A stretch of 64,000 nucleotides of DNA from Gaiellaceae bacterium (GCA_026002995.1 BPGK01000001.1:558001-622000), one strand, 5' to 3'; counted from the stretch's first letter, positions 8,691 to 19,247 are shown. The notes: generated by a model not told the origin, from the sequence alone. Translations and numbers: made by a program.

Positions 8691-9466
8691 CGGCGAGCGT
8701 CTCGTCGCTCGTCTCCGAGGCCGGGAGCGTCGTGCGCGCCGTCCGGGAGGCGCAGGAGAGCGGCGTCGGCGGCGCCGTCCTCGTCAGCGGCGTCCTCGCA
8801 GACCACCTCGCGCGCGAGCTCGGGGCGGGCGCCGACCCCGGGGTCGTCCGGGTCGGCGACGTGCCCGGCGCCGACGCAGCAGTCGCAGTCCGCATCATTG
8901 CGGGCGATCCGAGTGACGAGGATCGCGCATTCGTCGTTCGGGCGGAGCGAGTGTCCGTGCCGGTCGTGCTCGTCCAGCTCTGGCCGCAGGCGGACTGGAC
9001 GCGACCGTTCGTCCTCTCCCCGTTCGTCGTCGAGTGTCGCGCCGGCGAAGGCTTCCCGCTCTCCGAGATCGCCTCCCGCATCGCGGAGGCGACGGAGGGC
9101 TCCCTGCGGCTCGCCGCTCGCGTCCCGACGCTCCGGGACGCCGCGACGACGCATGCGACGCGCACCGCGGTGGCGCGAGCGGCCCTGCTCGGCCTGCGCG
9201 GGCGATCGCGTTCGCCCCTCACGCTCGAGCAGGTTCGACTCGCGATCCGCCTCCGATCGCTCGAGGCGCGCGCGGTAGACGGCGCTGCTCCCGAGCTCGC
9301 CGCCACGACCGCCGCGGTCGTGGCCGGCGGTCTCGTGCTGCGCGTGGTGGCTCGCCGGCTGCGTCGTGTCCTCCCCGAGCCTCTCGCGAACGCCGTCGTC
9401 GCGGCGGGCGGAACCTGGGCGCTGGCGGAGACGCTCCGCCGAGCCGAGGCGCGCGGCCGTCGCTGA
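8687..9466 (+). CDS. Unknown protein with DUF697-like helical C-terminus
   Basis: 259 residues from the GTG overlapping the rodA stop (GTGA). The first 100 residues look like a degenerate alpha/beta nucleotide-binding fold (GAVLVSGVLADHL, VPVVLVQLWPQ) without a recognisable P-loop. The rest is helical and hydrophobic (LEQVRLAIRLRSLEARAVDG, TTAAVVAGGLVLRVVARRL, VAAGGTWALAETL), resembling the DUF697 tail found on some membrane-associated GTPases. Its conserved-operon position suggests an envelope role. No catalytic claim is possible. Confidence 0.65.
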   Translation: MTASVSSLVSEAGSVVRAVREAQESGVGGAVLVSGVLADHLARELGAGADPGVVRVGDVPGADAAVAVRIIAGDPSDEDRAFVVRAERVSVPVVLVQLWPQADWTRPFVLSPFVVECRAGEGFPLSEIASRIAEATEGSLRLAARVPTLRDAATTHATRTAVARAALLGLRGRSRSPLTLEQVRLAIRLRSLEARAVDGAAPELAATTAAVVAGGLVLRVVARRLRRVLPEPLANAVVAAGGTWALAETLRRAEARGRR

Positions 9467-9527
9467 CCCACGGATGTCGTCCGGAGCCGGTCCTAGCATG
9501 GCCGCCGTCACGCCGATGGGAGGGACG

Positions 9528-9722
9528 ATGCCGAACACGGAGCTCGCCGAGGAGCTGCTGCAGCTGGAGGAGGCCGACGCCTGGTTCGAGTACCTCGAGT
9601 CGACCCGCGGGCAGTCGGAAGCGCGCTACGCCGAGCTCGAGCCGTGGGCCTGGGCGCGCCTTTCGCAGCGGCTCCGCGCCGTGCGCGCCCGTCGCGCGCG
9701 CCTGCGGCCGGCTGCCGCGTAG
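9528..9722 (+). CDS. 64-residue hypothetical protein
   Basis: The start is ATG at 9528, preceded by GGGAGGG, with a TAGCAT hexamer at 9494-9499 as a possible -10. The product is helical, acidic at the start (ELAEELLQLEEADAWFEYLE) and basic at the end (RAVRARRARLRP). An upstream ATG at 9498 would add ten residues but lacks a ribosome-binding site. Function unknown. It precedes rng by 132 nt. Confidence 0.6.
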   Translation: MPNTELAEELLQLEEADAWFEYLESTRGQSEARYAELEPWAWARLSQRLRAVRARRARLRPAAA

Positions 9723-9799
9723 ACGGGCTCGGCTCAGCCGGCTGCTAGCCTAGGCGCAGGCTCATGGCCACCCGTTTCACCACTCGCAGCGCGATCCGG

Positions 9800-9818
9800 G
9801 AGACGCCGTCGGCGTCTC
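9800..9818. other. Stem-loop in the rng leader
   Basis: GAGACGCC (9800-9807) pairs with GGCGTCTC (9811-9818) around a GTC loop and is followed by TTTC. It lies 37 nt before the rng start codon. It could be a weak terminator for the preceding gene or a leader structure. RNase E genes in other bacteria are autoregulated through 5' leader hairpins, so the latter is worth testing. Confidence 0.5.
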
Positions 9819-9854
9819 TTTCGTCGCGCGCGACCGACAGAGGAGATTCAGACC

Positions 9855-12617
9855 TTGGCACTACGCTGGTTCCGACTCGGCAGGAGGAAGAAGGACGTCG
9901 CTGCGGGCGAGGAGCGCGCCACGCAGGACGAGACACCGCCTGAGGCGAGCGCGCCGCAGGCGACCGAGGCCTCGACGGCGGTCGAGGCGACAGAGCAACC
10001 GAAGAAGAGACGTAGGCGCGGCAGCCGAGGCGGACGCGGTCGCAAGAAGGCGACGGCGACCACGGAGGACGGGGGCGAAGTCGGGCAGCCGTCCGAGCCG
10101 GAAGACGCCGCGAGGCTAGCCGCTGCCTCGCCCGCGAAGGGTGTCGCCGACCGCCGGGTCGAGCGGAAGCCTGGACGCGCGTCTCGCAAGCGGACGCCGA
10201 CGAAGCGCGCCCCGCTCCCGCAGGCGAAGCGCGAGCTCCTCATCTCCGTCGACGTCGGCGAGCAGCGGGTTGCGATCCTCGAGGACGATCGCGTCGCGGA
10301 GGTCTACCTCGAGCGTCCCGAGCGGCGATCGATCGCCGGGAACATCTACCTCGGGGTCGTCGACAACGTCCTGCCCGGGATGGAGGCGGCGTTCGTCGAG
10401 ATCGGCCTCGAGAAGAACGGCTTCCTGTACGTGGACGAGATCGTCGGCCCCGAGCTCGAGGGTCGCAAGGGCGCGCGCAAGATCCAAGACCTCATCAAGC
10501 GCGGCGAGACGATCCTCGTCCAGGCGGTCAAGGATCCGATGAAGTCGAAAGGCGCGCGGCTGACGACCGAGATCTCCCTTCCGGGGCGCTACCTTGTGTA
10601 CGTCCCGAACGGCGAGGGCTCGGGCGTCTCCCGCCGGCTCGAGGAGGACGAGCGCACGCGCCTCAAGGAGATCCTCAAGGGCCTCGACGCCAAAGGCGGT
10701 GGGATCATCGTCCGGACGGCCGCCGAGGGGGCGTCTGCCGAGGACATCGAGCGCGATCTCATCTTCCTCCAGCGCCTCTGGAAGACGATCCAGGCGAAGG
10801 CGAAGACGGTCTCGGCGCCGGCGCTCGTCTACCAGGAGGCCGAGCTTCCGCTGCGCATCGTGCGCGACCTCTTCGCCGGCGACTTCGTCGGGGCCCTCAT
10901 CGACGACGACCGCACGTTCCGTCGGATCGTGAGCTACCTCAAGAAGACCTCGCCGCACATGATCGAGCGCGTCCACCGGTACAAGGAGAAGGAGCCGCTG
11001 TTCGAGGCCTACGGCGTCGAGCGGGAGATCGCCTCCACGCTCGAGCGCCGCGTCGATCTCCCCTCGGGCGGCTACCTCGTCTTCGACTACGCCGAGGCCT
11101 TCACGGTCATCGACGTCAACACGGGGCGCTTCGTCGGCTCGCGGGCGAAGGGCTCGACGGGTCGGCTCGAGGACACGATCGTGAAGAACAACCTCGAGGC
11201 CGTCAGCGAGGTCGTCCGGCAGCTTCGCCTCCGCGACATCGGCGGGATCATCGTCATCGACTTCATCGACATGGCGAACCCGAAGAACCGGCAGACGGTC
11301 GAGGACGCGCTCCGGACGGAGCTCGAGCGCGATCGGACGAAGACGTACGTCGTCGAGATCTCGCCGCTCGGCCTCGTCGAGATGACGCGCCAGAACGTCA
11401 CGGAGGGGCCGAGGGAGATCCTGACCGCGAAGTGCGCGGCCTGCGGCGGGGACGGGTTCGTCGTCTCCGACGCAACGCACGCGGTCGAGGTCGAGCGGAA
11501 GCTCAAGGCCATCGCCAAGGGGTCGCGGGTGCAGGCGTTCCGCGTGGCCGTGCATCCGCGCGTCCTTCCGCTCCTCGCGGGTCCGGGAGGCGTGCGTCTC
11601 GACGCGCTCGAAAAGGCGACGCGCCGCCGCTTCTTCCTCGTTCCCGCCACCGGAAACGGGCACGTCCCGCTCGATCACGTCCAAGTCCTCGAGCAGGGCA
11701 AGGTCGACGCCCTGCGGCCGGAGAGCCCCGTCGAGGAAGGGGCGACTCTCGAGCTCAAGCTCGTTGAGGTCGGTCTCCACGACGCCGCTGCCGGGGTCGG
11801 CAAGCTCGACGGGGCGGAGATCGTCGTCGCGGGGGCGGCGAAGCTCGTCGGCAAGAAGGTCGCCGTGCGCATCGGCCGCGTGCTCGACGGCCTCGTGCTC
11901 GCGACGCTCGCGGACGCGACTGCGCCCCCGGCGCCGGTGACGTTCGAGGCGGAGGCGGAGAAGCCGACGCGTGCGCCGGCTCGCAAGAAGGTCGAGGAGG
12001 AGCAGCCGACGACCGAGGAACCGGCGCTCCCGTCCCTCGAGGCGCCCGAGGCCGAGACGGAGCTCGAGCCCGTCGAGGCGAGCGCCGACTTCGAGGAGGC
12101 GGCGACCGAGCTGCCGAAGAAGAAGCGGACGAGGCGCGGCTCCCGTGGCGGACGCGGCCGGAGGAAGGCCGCGGCGACTGACACCGCCGCCGGATCGTCC
12201 GACGGTGAGGCGGAGCTCGCTCTCGAGCCCGAAGCGGAGTCCCCCGGCTCCCGGCGACGGACACCGCGTATCCACGTGCCGACGAACGGCGCACCCGAGG
12301 CGGCGACACGCGAGGTGGACGAGACGGCTCCCGAGGACGTCGAGGCGCCCGCTGCCCTCGCGCTCGTCCCCGTCGAGAGCGGCGAGGAGGAGGGAGCTCA
12401 GCCGAGGAAGAAGCGCACGCGTCGCGGCTCGCGCGGCGGCCGCCGCCGGAAGAGGGCGTCGGCGTCGGATGGCGGCCCGACGGTCGCCGACACAGGGGCG
12501 GACGGCGAGCCGGCTTCGCCGGAGGGCGAGGCCGACGAGGCGGCCCGGGCCCCCGCGTACGTGCCGATGGCGGAGTGGATCGACGACTTCGACGCCCGCG
12601 CGGAGCGCGCCGGATGA
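9855..12617 (+). CDS. rng: Ribonuclease E/G
   Basis: Endoribonuclease for mRNA turnover and rRNA/tRNA processing. 920 residues from TTG 9855, with AGGAGA eight nt upstream. Residues about 80-560 hold the S1 domain, the RNase H-like and DNase I-like catalytic parts with metal-binding aspartates in FTVIDVNTG and IIVIDFIDM, and the zinc link CAACGGDG. Long low-complexity acidic tails flank the core. A basic box (K/R-rich, then RRGSRGGRG or RRGSRGGRR) occurs three times, near residues 50-65, 754-771 and 850-867, presumably RNA-binding. The tails could scaffold a degradosome. Family firm. Confidence 0.95.
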   Translation: MALRWFRLGRRKKDVAAGEERATQDETPPEASAPQATEASTAVEATEQPKKRRRRGSRGGRGRKKATATTEDGGEVGQPSEPEDAARLAAASPAKGVADRRVERKPGRASRKRTPTKRAPLPQAKRELLISVDVGEQRVAILEDDRVAEVYLERPERRSIAGNIYLGVVDNVLPGMEAAFVEIGLEKNGFLYVDEIVGPELEGRKGARKIQDLIKRGETILVQAVKDPMKSKGARLTTEISLPGRYLVYVPNGEGSGVSRRLEEDERTRLKEILKGLDAKGGGIIVRTAAEGASAEDIERDLIFLQRLWKTIQAKAKTVSAPALVYQEAELPLRIVRDLFAGDFVGALIDDDRTFRRIVSYLKKTSPHMIERVHRYKEKEPLFEAYGVEREIASTLERRVDLPSGGYLVFDYAEAFTVIDVNTGRFVGSRAKGSTGRLEDTIVKNNLEAVSEVVRQLRLRDIGGIIVIDFIDMANPKNRQTVEDALRTELERDRTKTYVVEISPLGLVEMTRQNVTEGPREILTAKCAACGGDGFVVSDATHAVEVERKLKAIAKGSRVQAFRVAVHPRVLPLLAGPGGVRLDALEKATRRRFFLVPATGNGHVPLDHVQVLEQGKVDALRPESPVEEGATLELKLVEVGLHDAAAGVGKLDGAEIVVAGAAKLVGKKVAVRIGRVLDGLVLATLADATAPPAPVTFEAEAEKPTRAPARKKVEEEQPTTEEPALPSLEAPEAETELEPVEASADFEEAATELPKKKRTRRGSRGGRGRRKAAATDTAAGSSDGEAELALEPEAESPGSRRRTPRIHVPTNGAPEAATREVDETAPEDVEAPAALALVPVESGEEEGAQPRKKRTRRGSRGGRRRKRASASDGGPTVADTGADGEPASPEGEADEAARAPAYVPMAEWIDDFDARAERAG

Positions 12618-12629
12618 GCCGTCGTCCGC

Positions 12630-12664
12630 TATCATCCGCCCGTTCGCGGGCGCAGACGCCCGCG
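12630..12664 (+). promoter_or_regulatory. Candidate rplU promoter and leader hairpin
   Basis: TATCAT (12630-12635) is a good -10, placing a start site near 12642. The following leader folds CGCGGGCG (12645-12652) with CGCCCGCG (12657-12664), loop CAGA, followed by TTTCTC. The position, inside the rplU leader about 40 nt before the GTG, fits an attenuator or ribosomal-protein leader. It could equally terminate rng transcripts. Confidence 0.5.
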
Positions 12665-12701
12665 TTTCTCGCGCAGTAGGGCACTCGAGACGGAGCAGCA
12701 C

Positions 12702-13283
12702 GTGACGTACGCGATCATCGAAGTCGGCGGGAAGCAGTACCGCGTCCACGAGGGCACGCGACTGCTCGTCGACCGTCTTCCGCTGGACGACGGCGCGTCC
12801 TTCTCGCCAACCGTGCTCCTCGTCGGCGGCGGAGACGCTCCCGTGCTCGATCCGACCGGGGGCGAGGTCACGGCCAGGGTCGTCGGCGCCGTCAAGGGCC
12901 CGAAGATCCGGATCGGGAAGTACCGCAAGCGCACCGGGTACCGGCGGCACACGGGCTTCCGGGCGTCGCTCACGCAGATCGAGATCGAGTCGATCGGCGG
13001 CGTGCCGGCGCGTGGTGGCACGACGTCGAAGAAGAAGGCCGCGCCCGCGGCTCCGCCAGCATCTGCCCCCGTCACGGAGACCGCCCCCGAGTCGCCCGTG
13101 GCTGCGGGCGCGCTGCCAGCGGGGTACGAGAGCCTGACCATCGCCGACCTCAGAGGCGTCGCGGACACCTGGGACATCGACGCGCTGCGTGCGGCGCTCG
13201 CCTACGAGGAGGAGCACGCAAAGCGCAAGGGAGCGATTGCGGTGCTCGAGGCGGCGATCGCACGGAAGGAAGGTGAGTCCTGA
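12702..13283 (+). CDS. rplU: Ribosomal protein bL21 with C-terminal extension
   Basis: Large-subunit protein. The first ~100 residues are ordinary bL21 ([45 protein letters not shown]). The protein is 193 residues, about 90 longer than usual. A lysine- then alanine/proline-rich linker ([14 protein letters not shown]) leads to a small charged helical domain ([38 protein letters not shown]). The GTG start follows CGGAGCAGCAC. It overlaps rpmA by one base. The extension may be a lineage-specific rRNA or factor contact; that is inference. Confidence 0.96.
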   Translation: MTYAIIEVGGKQYRVHEGTRLLVDRLPLDDGASFSPTVLLVGGGDAPVLDPTGGEVTARVVGAVKGPKIRIGKYRKRTGYRRHTGFRASLTQIEIESIGGVPARGGTTSKKKAAPAAPPASAPVTETAPESPVAAGALPAGYESLTIADLRGVADTWDIDALRAALAYEEEHAKRKGAIAVLEAAIARKEGES

Positions 13284-13536
13284 TGGCGCACAAGAAGGGC
13301 CTCGGCTCGTCGCGGAACGGCCGCGACTCCAACGCGAAGCGCCTGGGTGTCAAGGTCTTCGCCGGTCAGCCCGTGAAGACCGGGATGATCATCGTTCGCC
13401 AGCGCGGCACGCGCTTCCGTCCCGGGCCGGGCGCCGGCCTCGGGAGGGACGACACCATCTTCGCGCTGCGCGACGGCATCGTCGAGTTCCGCCGCTCCGG
13501 CGACAAGCGCTTCGTCTCGGTGGCGACGCCCTCGTC

Positions 13537-13540
<4 letters not shown>
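13283..13540 (+). CDS. rpmA: Ribosomal protein bL27
   Basis: 85 residues, starting [20 protein letters not shown], the usual bL27 N-terminus that reaches toward the peptidyl-transferase centre. There is no Firmicutes-type cleavable extension. Further family sequence: [18 protein letters not shown] and GRDDTIFAL. The ATG overlaps the rplU TGA. Its TAG stop is the start of a short palindromic repeat. Confidence 0.98.
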
Positions 13541-15386
<1,846 letters not shown>

Positions 15387-15421
15387 ACTGCGTCGAGAGC
15401 AAGCGAGGAGACGAGACCGAC

Positions 15422-15772
15422 CTGACCCCACTCGAGCAAGCACGTCGTACAGCCGCTCTGTGCCAGGAGAAGCTGGCGTCGGACGTCACGATTCTCGACA
15501 TGCGCGGCGTTTGCGACTTCACGGACTTCTTCGTGATCGCGACCGGCCGCAACCCCCGTCAGACGAAGGCGATCTACGACGAGGTCGCAGGGGTACTGAA
15601 GAAGGAGCACCGGCTGCTGCCGCGCTCGAGCGCAGGCCTGCCCGAGGCGACGTGGATCGTGGCGGACTACCTCGACGTCGTCCTCCACCTCTTCACGCCC
15701 GAGACGCGTGACTTCTACCGTCTCGAGGATCTCTGGAGCGACGTGCCCTCCGTCGAGGTCGCTACCGCGTAG
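15422..15772 (+). CDS. rsfS: Ribosome silencing factor RsfS, apparent CTG start
   Basis: Binds uL14 and blocks subunit joining in stationary phase. Family sequence: LASDVTILDMRGVCDFTDFFVIATGRN, then QTKAIYDEV and the C-terminal WIVADYLDVVLHLFTPETRDFYRLEDLW. No ATG, GTG or TTG exists in frame between the nadD stop and this core, so the track start inside nadD (14789) cannot be right. CTG at 15422 gives 116 residues, the usual size, with GGAG about 11 nt upstream. Second gene of the core block, after maf, that seems to need CTG. Confidence 0.88.
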   Translation: MTPLEQARRTAALCQEKLASDVTILDMRGVCDFTDFFVIATGRNPRQTKAIYDEVAGVLKKEHRLLPRSSAGLPEATWIVADYLDVVLHLFTPETRDFYRLEDLWSDVPSVEVATA

Positions 15773-15811
15773 ACGGCGAGCGCCGGTAGGAGGTCGGTTC
15801 GGGCACGCCGC

Positions 15812-15817
15812 TAGACT
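15812..15817 (+). promoter_or_regulatory. Putative -10 (TAGACT) of the tRNA-Ala gene
   Basis: TAGACT ends 12 nt before the mature tRNA 5' end, leaving room for a short precursor leader. Confidence 0.55.
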
Positions 15818-15829
15818 GTGAACGCTCGT

Positions 15830-15902
15830 GGGGCCATAGCTCAGCTGGGAGAGCGCCACGCTGGCAGCGTGGAGGTCGCCGGTTCGAGCCCGGCTGGCTC
15901 CA
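15830..15902 (+). tRNA. tRNA-Ala (anticodon GGC)
   Basis: A 73-nt cloverleaf. The acceptor GGGGCCA pairs with TGGCTCC including the G3-U70 wobble that identifies alanine tRNA. D arm GCTC/GAGC, anticodon stem CCACG/CGTGG with loop CTGGCAG (GGC at 15863-15865), T arm GCCGG-TTCGAGC-CCGGC, discriminator A. CCA is not encoded. It is intact, unlike the tRNA-Ala(UGC) halves at 26.2 and 32.0 kb. Confidence 0.97.
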
Positions 15903-15926
15903 CTTCGACGAGAGAAAGGAGCGGGG

Positions 15927-17120
15927 ATGCCCTTCTACCAGCGTCGCGGCGAGCTCCCGCGCAAGCGCCACATCGTCTTCCGTGAGAACGGGGCGCTCCT
16001 CACCGAGGAGGTGATGGGGCTCGAGGGCTTCTCCGGGCTGGAGTCCATCCTCTACCACCTGCACTCCCCGTGTCGGATCAAGGAGCTCGGCCCCTTCACG
16101 CCGATCGAGCGCGAGGAGTGGGTGCCGGACACGCACGCCCACCGCCTCCAGAACACCTACGACGTCGCGCCCGAGGGCGACGAGATCTCGGGCCGACGGA
16201 CGCTCATGTGGAACGACGACGTGGAGATCTCCCTCTGCCGGCCCGCCTCGACGATGGACTACTTCTTCCGCAACGGCGAGGGCGACGAGGTGATCTTCGT
16301 CCACGAGGGGCAGGGGACGCTCGAGACGACCTTCGGCGACCTCCCCTACCGAGCGGGCGACTACGTCGTCATCCCGCGCGGGACGACCTACCGCTTCCGG
16401 CCCGAGGGCGAGCAGCGCTACCTCGTCTTCGAGACGCCCGGCCTGATCGAGATCCCTCGCCGCTACCGCAACGAGTACGGCCAGATCGTCGAGGGCGCCC
16501 CCTACTACCACCGCGACATCCACCCGCCCACCGAGCTCAGAACGTACCGCGAGCGGGGCGAGTTCCTCGTCAAAGTCCGGGTGCGAGGCGGCTACCAGGA
16601 CTACCTCCTCGACTACCACCCGCTCGACGTCGTCGGCTGGGACGGCTACCTGTACCCGTGGACCTTCTCGATCCACGACTTCGAGCCGATCACCGGCCGC
16701 ATCCACCAGCCTCCGCCCTCGCACCAGACCTTCCAGGGGCCGAACTTCGTCATCTGCTCCTTCTGCCCGCGCAAGCTCGACTTCGACCCGGAGGCGATCC
16801 CCATCCCCTACCACCACTCGAACCTCCAGTCGGAGGAGATGATCTACTACGTCTCGGGCAACTTCGGCTCGCGCAAGGGGATCTCCGTCGGCTCGATCAC
16901 GCTCCACCCCTCGGGGCTTCCGCACGGGCCGCAGCCGGGGCTTGCCGAGCGCTCCCTGGGCGTGGCCGAGACGACCGAGCTCGCGGTCATGTGCGACACC
17001 TTCCGTCCGCTTCGGCTCTCGACCTTCGCCCGCGAGCTCGACGACCCGAGCTACGCCTACTCCTGGTACGAGCCGCCGGCGGAGGAGCCGAGCCTCGCGG
17101 GGGCGACGAGTCACCTGTAG
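15927..17120 (+). CDS. hmgA: Homogentisate 1,2-dioxygenase
   Basis: Non-haem iron dioxygenase that opens homogentisate to maleylacetoacetate in tyrosine/phenylalanine breakdown. 397 residues from ATG with AAGGAG upstream. Characteristic stretches: MDYFFRNGEGDEVIFVHEG, AGDYVVIPRGTTYRF and the cupin region with YHHSNLQSEEMIYYVSG and LHPSGLPHGP, which supply the His/Glu/His iron ligands. The rest of the tyrosine pathway is not in the window. The stop codon is embedded in a palindromic repeat. Confidence 0.9.
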   Translation: MPFYQRRGELPRKRHIVFRENGALLTEEVMGLEGFSGLESILYHLHSPCRIKELGPFTPIEREEWVPDTHAHRLQNTYDVAPEGDEISGRRTLMWNDDVEISLCRPASTMDYFFRNGEGDEVIFVHEGQGTLETTFGDLPYRAGDYVVIPRGTTYRFRPEGEQRYLVFETPGLIEIPRRYRNEYGQIVEGAPYYHRDIHPPTELRTYRERGEFLVKVRVRGGYQDYLLDYHPLDVVGWDGYLYPWTFSIHDFEPITGRIHQPPPSHQTFQGPNFVICSFCPRKLDFDPEAIPIPYHHSNLQSEEMIYYVSGNFGSRKGISVGSITLHPSGLPHGPQPGLAERSLGVAETTELAVMCDTFRPLRLSTFARELDDPSYAYSWYEPPAEEPSLAGATSHL

Positions 17121-17160
17121 GGGGCGGGGCGCTCAGGGCGACCCGAGGGGCGCCCCTACA
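17116..17160. repeat. 45-nt palindromic repeat after hmgA
   Basis: TGTAGGGG (17116-17123) and CCCCTACA (17153-17160) bound the element; an inner GGGCGC/GCGCCC pair nests within. It overlaps the hmgA stop and lies in a convergent intergenic space, so it could terminate transcription from both sides. It is related in sequence to the units at 13537-13602. Confidence 0.7.
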
Positions 17161-17227
17161 CCCGTGCCCCGACCGGCTCTCGTTCCGCCCGGGCGCCCTT
17201 CCCCGCTCGCCTCGCGGTGCCCCGGGC

Positions 17228-17401
17228 TCAGAACACCGGCCGATCGCCCGACGTCAGCATTGCGAGGGCGACCTCCGGTGGAAAGCCGGCCCTGCGCAGC
17301 GCGAGCGCGTCTTGCAGCGGCACGTCGATCCGCTCGGCGAGGATACGTGCAGTGGTGGGGTCGTAGCCCGCGCGCTCGAGCGATGCGCGGCGGAGCTCCA
17401 C
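17228..17401 (-). CDS. 57-residue helical hypothetical protein
   Basis: Starts at a GTG 35 nt after the glycoside hydrolase stop on the same strand; the ORF track merges it with a long shadow frame. The product (MELRRASLERAGYD, ILAERIDVPLQDALALRRAG, PPEVALAMLTSG) has ordinary composition and predicted helices. Function unknown. Start uncertain. Confidence 0.45.
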   Translation of the reverse strand: MELRRASLERAGYDPTTARILAERIDVPLQDALALRRAGFPPEVALAMLTSGDRPVF

Positions 17402-17436
17402 GACGCGCTTCGGATCGTGTGCGGGCTCGCGCTCGG

Positions 17437-18885
17437 TCAGGTTCCGCGGATCGTCAGCCGACGGTCGAGCACGATCCCGTTGCGGTCGTTGAGCTCGAAG
17501 GTCGCCGTGTACGTGACGCCTTTGCGGACACCGCCGTTCGGGAAGCGCAGCCGCGCCGTGATCGTGCAGTCGCGAAGCAGCGGGGAGGTCTGCTGTCCCA
17601 CTGCGATGAGGCGGCCGTTCTGGAAGATGCGCCAGGTCATGCCGATCGATGTCCCCACGGGGTCGTTCGCGCAGTAGCGGCGCGTGTAGAGGCGAACGAG
17701 CGGCGTCGTGGTGCCCGCTCGGATGGACTCGATGCTGTTCCGGGCGTCGAGCGGCGCGGCGATGGCGCGGAAGGCCGCCGGCGACGCTCCCTTGGCTGCG
17801 CCATTTCTCCGGTAGAGCCCGGAGTCCCAGGGCTGGCCCTGGTCGTCCTGGTAGACGAACCAGATGAACATGTCGACGAAGGGGTAGCCACGCGCGATCC
17901 GGATCGCCTGGCGCAGGTACGCGGCTTGCGTCGCGTACGACACGCCGAGGGAGTCCTCGGGACGGGTCTCGTGCGCGTACTCCGTCACCCAGATGCGGAC
18001 GTCCTTGCGCTTGAACCACGTCTTCAGGCTCTGCTGGAACCGAGAGAGTGAGCTCAGGGGGACGTTCGGCCACTTGAGCCGCTGGCTCGGCTTCAGGCTC
18101 GGCACGGCCGGGTACGGGTGGTGCGTCCACGCGTCGAACTTGAGCTTCGGGTTCGCCTTCGCGACGAGCTCGGCGAACTTCCCGGGGGAGTGCGTGGGCC
18201 TGAGTCCGCCGGGGTTGTCCGTGCCGCGTGCCGACGTCTCGCCGATCCCGACGAGCGCACTCGGGTTCCCGGCCTTGATTCCGGCGTAGGCCGCAGCGTA
18301 GAGCTTCGCGTAGTTCGCCGGTGCGACGGATCGGCCTCTGGCGTCGAACTGCGGCGTGAGGAAGAGCTGGAGGTTGGGCTCGTTCCACACCGACCAGAAG
18401 CGCACGAAGGGGTACCCGTTGTAGCGACCCGAGTACCGCGCCGCGATCGCTCGCGCGAAGCTCGTCAGGTCGGCGAGCCGGAGCGGCATGACGTTCGGCG
18501 GCTTGCCTCCGTTCGCCCACCCGGGGGTGCCGCTGATCGTGAGGAGGACCTCCTGCCCCATCTCCTGGGCGGTGCGCACCGCCTCGTCGACGTCGTCCAG
18601 CACGTAGGCCGGGTCGAACGGGTCGGCGGGGCTCGCCGGCCGTCGCGGCGCCGTCTTGTTCCACTCGACGAGGAGGCGGACGATGCTGGCGCCGTCGCTC
18701 GCGGCGCGCGCGGCGCGCGCGGCGCGGTCCTCCACCCAGCGGTAGCTCGGGTCGTCATGGAACCCGATCCACATGCGCTCGGCACCGCGGGCGCTCGTCG
18801 CCGACAGCGCGGCGAGCGTGGAGAGGAGCGAGACGAGCGACAGGACGAGGACGAGGCGAGCGATGCGATTCACGTGAACGAACAC
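17437..18885 (-). CDS. Secreted clan GH-A glycoside hydrolase-like protein
   Basis: 482 residues. A signal peptide covers about residues 1-34 (ARLVLVLSLVSLLSTLAALS, then SARGA). A TIM-barrel-like domain follows with FWSVWNEPNLQ, the acid/base glutamate motif, and IWVTEYAHET, the likely nucleophile strand. Both are hallmarks of clan A families (GH5/GH39-like). A beta-rich C-terminal domain of about 110 residues follows (TPLVRLYTRRYC, GVTYTATFELNDRNG). It probably acts on an extracellular polysaccharide; the substrate is not deducible. Promoter divergent from the next small gene. Confidence 0.8.
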   Translation of the reverse strand: MFVHVNRIARLVLVLSLVSLLSTLAALSATSARGAERMWIGFHDDPSYRWVEDRAARAARAASDGASIVRLLVEWNKTAPRRPASPADPFDPAYVLDDVDEAVRTAQEMGQEVLLTISGTPGWANGGKPPNVMPLRLADLTSFARAIAARYSGRYNGYPFVRFWSVWNEPNLQLFLTPQFDARGRSVAPANYAKLYAAAYAGIKAGNPSALVGIGETSARGTDNPGGLRPTHSPGKFAELVAKANPKLKFDAWTHHPYPAVPSLKPSQRLKWPNVPLSSLSRFQQSLKTWFKRKDVRIWVTEYAHETRPEDSLGVSYATQAAYLRQAIRIARGYPFVDMFIWFVYQDDQGQPWDSGLYRRNGAAKGASPAAFRAIAAPLDARNSIESIRAGTTTPLVRLYTRRYCANDPVGTSIGMTWRIFQNGRLIAVGQQTSPLLRDCTITARLRFPNGGVRKGVTYTATFELNDRNGIVLDRRLTIRGT

Positions 18886-18989
18886 CTCCGGTCGAGAGGA
18901 TGCGCTTGCTGGGCGGCGGGTGCACCCTAGCGTCTGCGGTGTGAGCGTCGTGTAAGGGACTGCCGCGTCCGTCGCGTAGACTTCGGATC

Positions 18990-19247
18990 GTGGGCTCCGT
19001 CTCCGTCTGGGAAGCGATCTTCATGCTGCTCGTCCTGAAGATCCCGGTCGTCTACCTCGCCGCGGTGGTCTGGTGGGCGATCCGCGCGGTCCCGGACGAG
19101 AGTGGGCGCGGAGGCGGGGCCGTCGGAGTGCCGGCGCCGCTTGCTCCCTGCGACTGGGGACGCCGTCCGCCCCGCCCTTCTCTCCGGCGACGACGAGGCT
19201 TTGATCCGCGTCCGCTCGTGAGGCGACGCTCGAGGAGCGCTCGGTGA
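18990..19247 (+). CDS. Small membrane protein upstream of the 2-oxoglutarate dehydrogenase gene
   Basis: 85 residues from GTG, with TAGACT ending seven nt upstream and no ribosome-binding site. One membrane helix (FMLLVLKIPVVYLAAVVWWAI) is followed by a proline/arginine-rich tail. GTGA overlap with the next gene supports a real operon. Function unknown. Confidence 0.6.
   Translation: MGSVSVWEAIFMLLVLKIPVVYLAAVVWWAIRAVPDESGRGGGAVGVPAPLAPCDWGRRPPRPSLRRRRGFDPRPLVRRRSRSAR

Noticed and set aside
15415-15435. CCTGACCCC near rsfS and in mrdA (5589) as further copies of the 24-bp repeat core
   Set aside because: Only 9-11 nt match, both are in coding or start regions, and such matches are expected by chance in GC-rich DNA.
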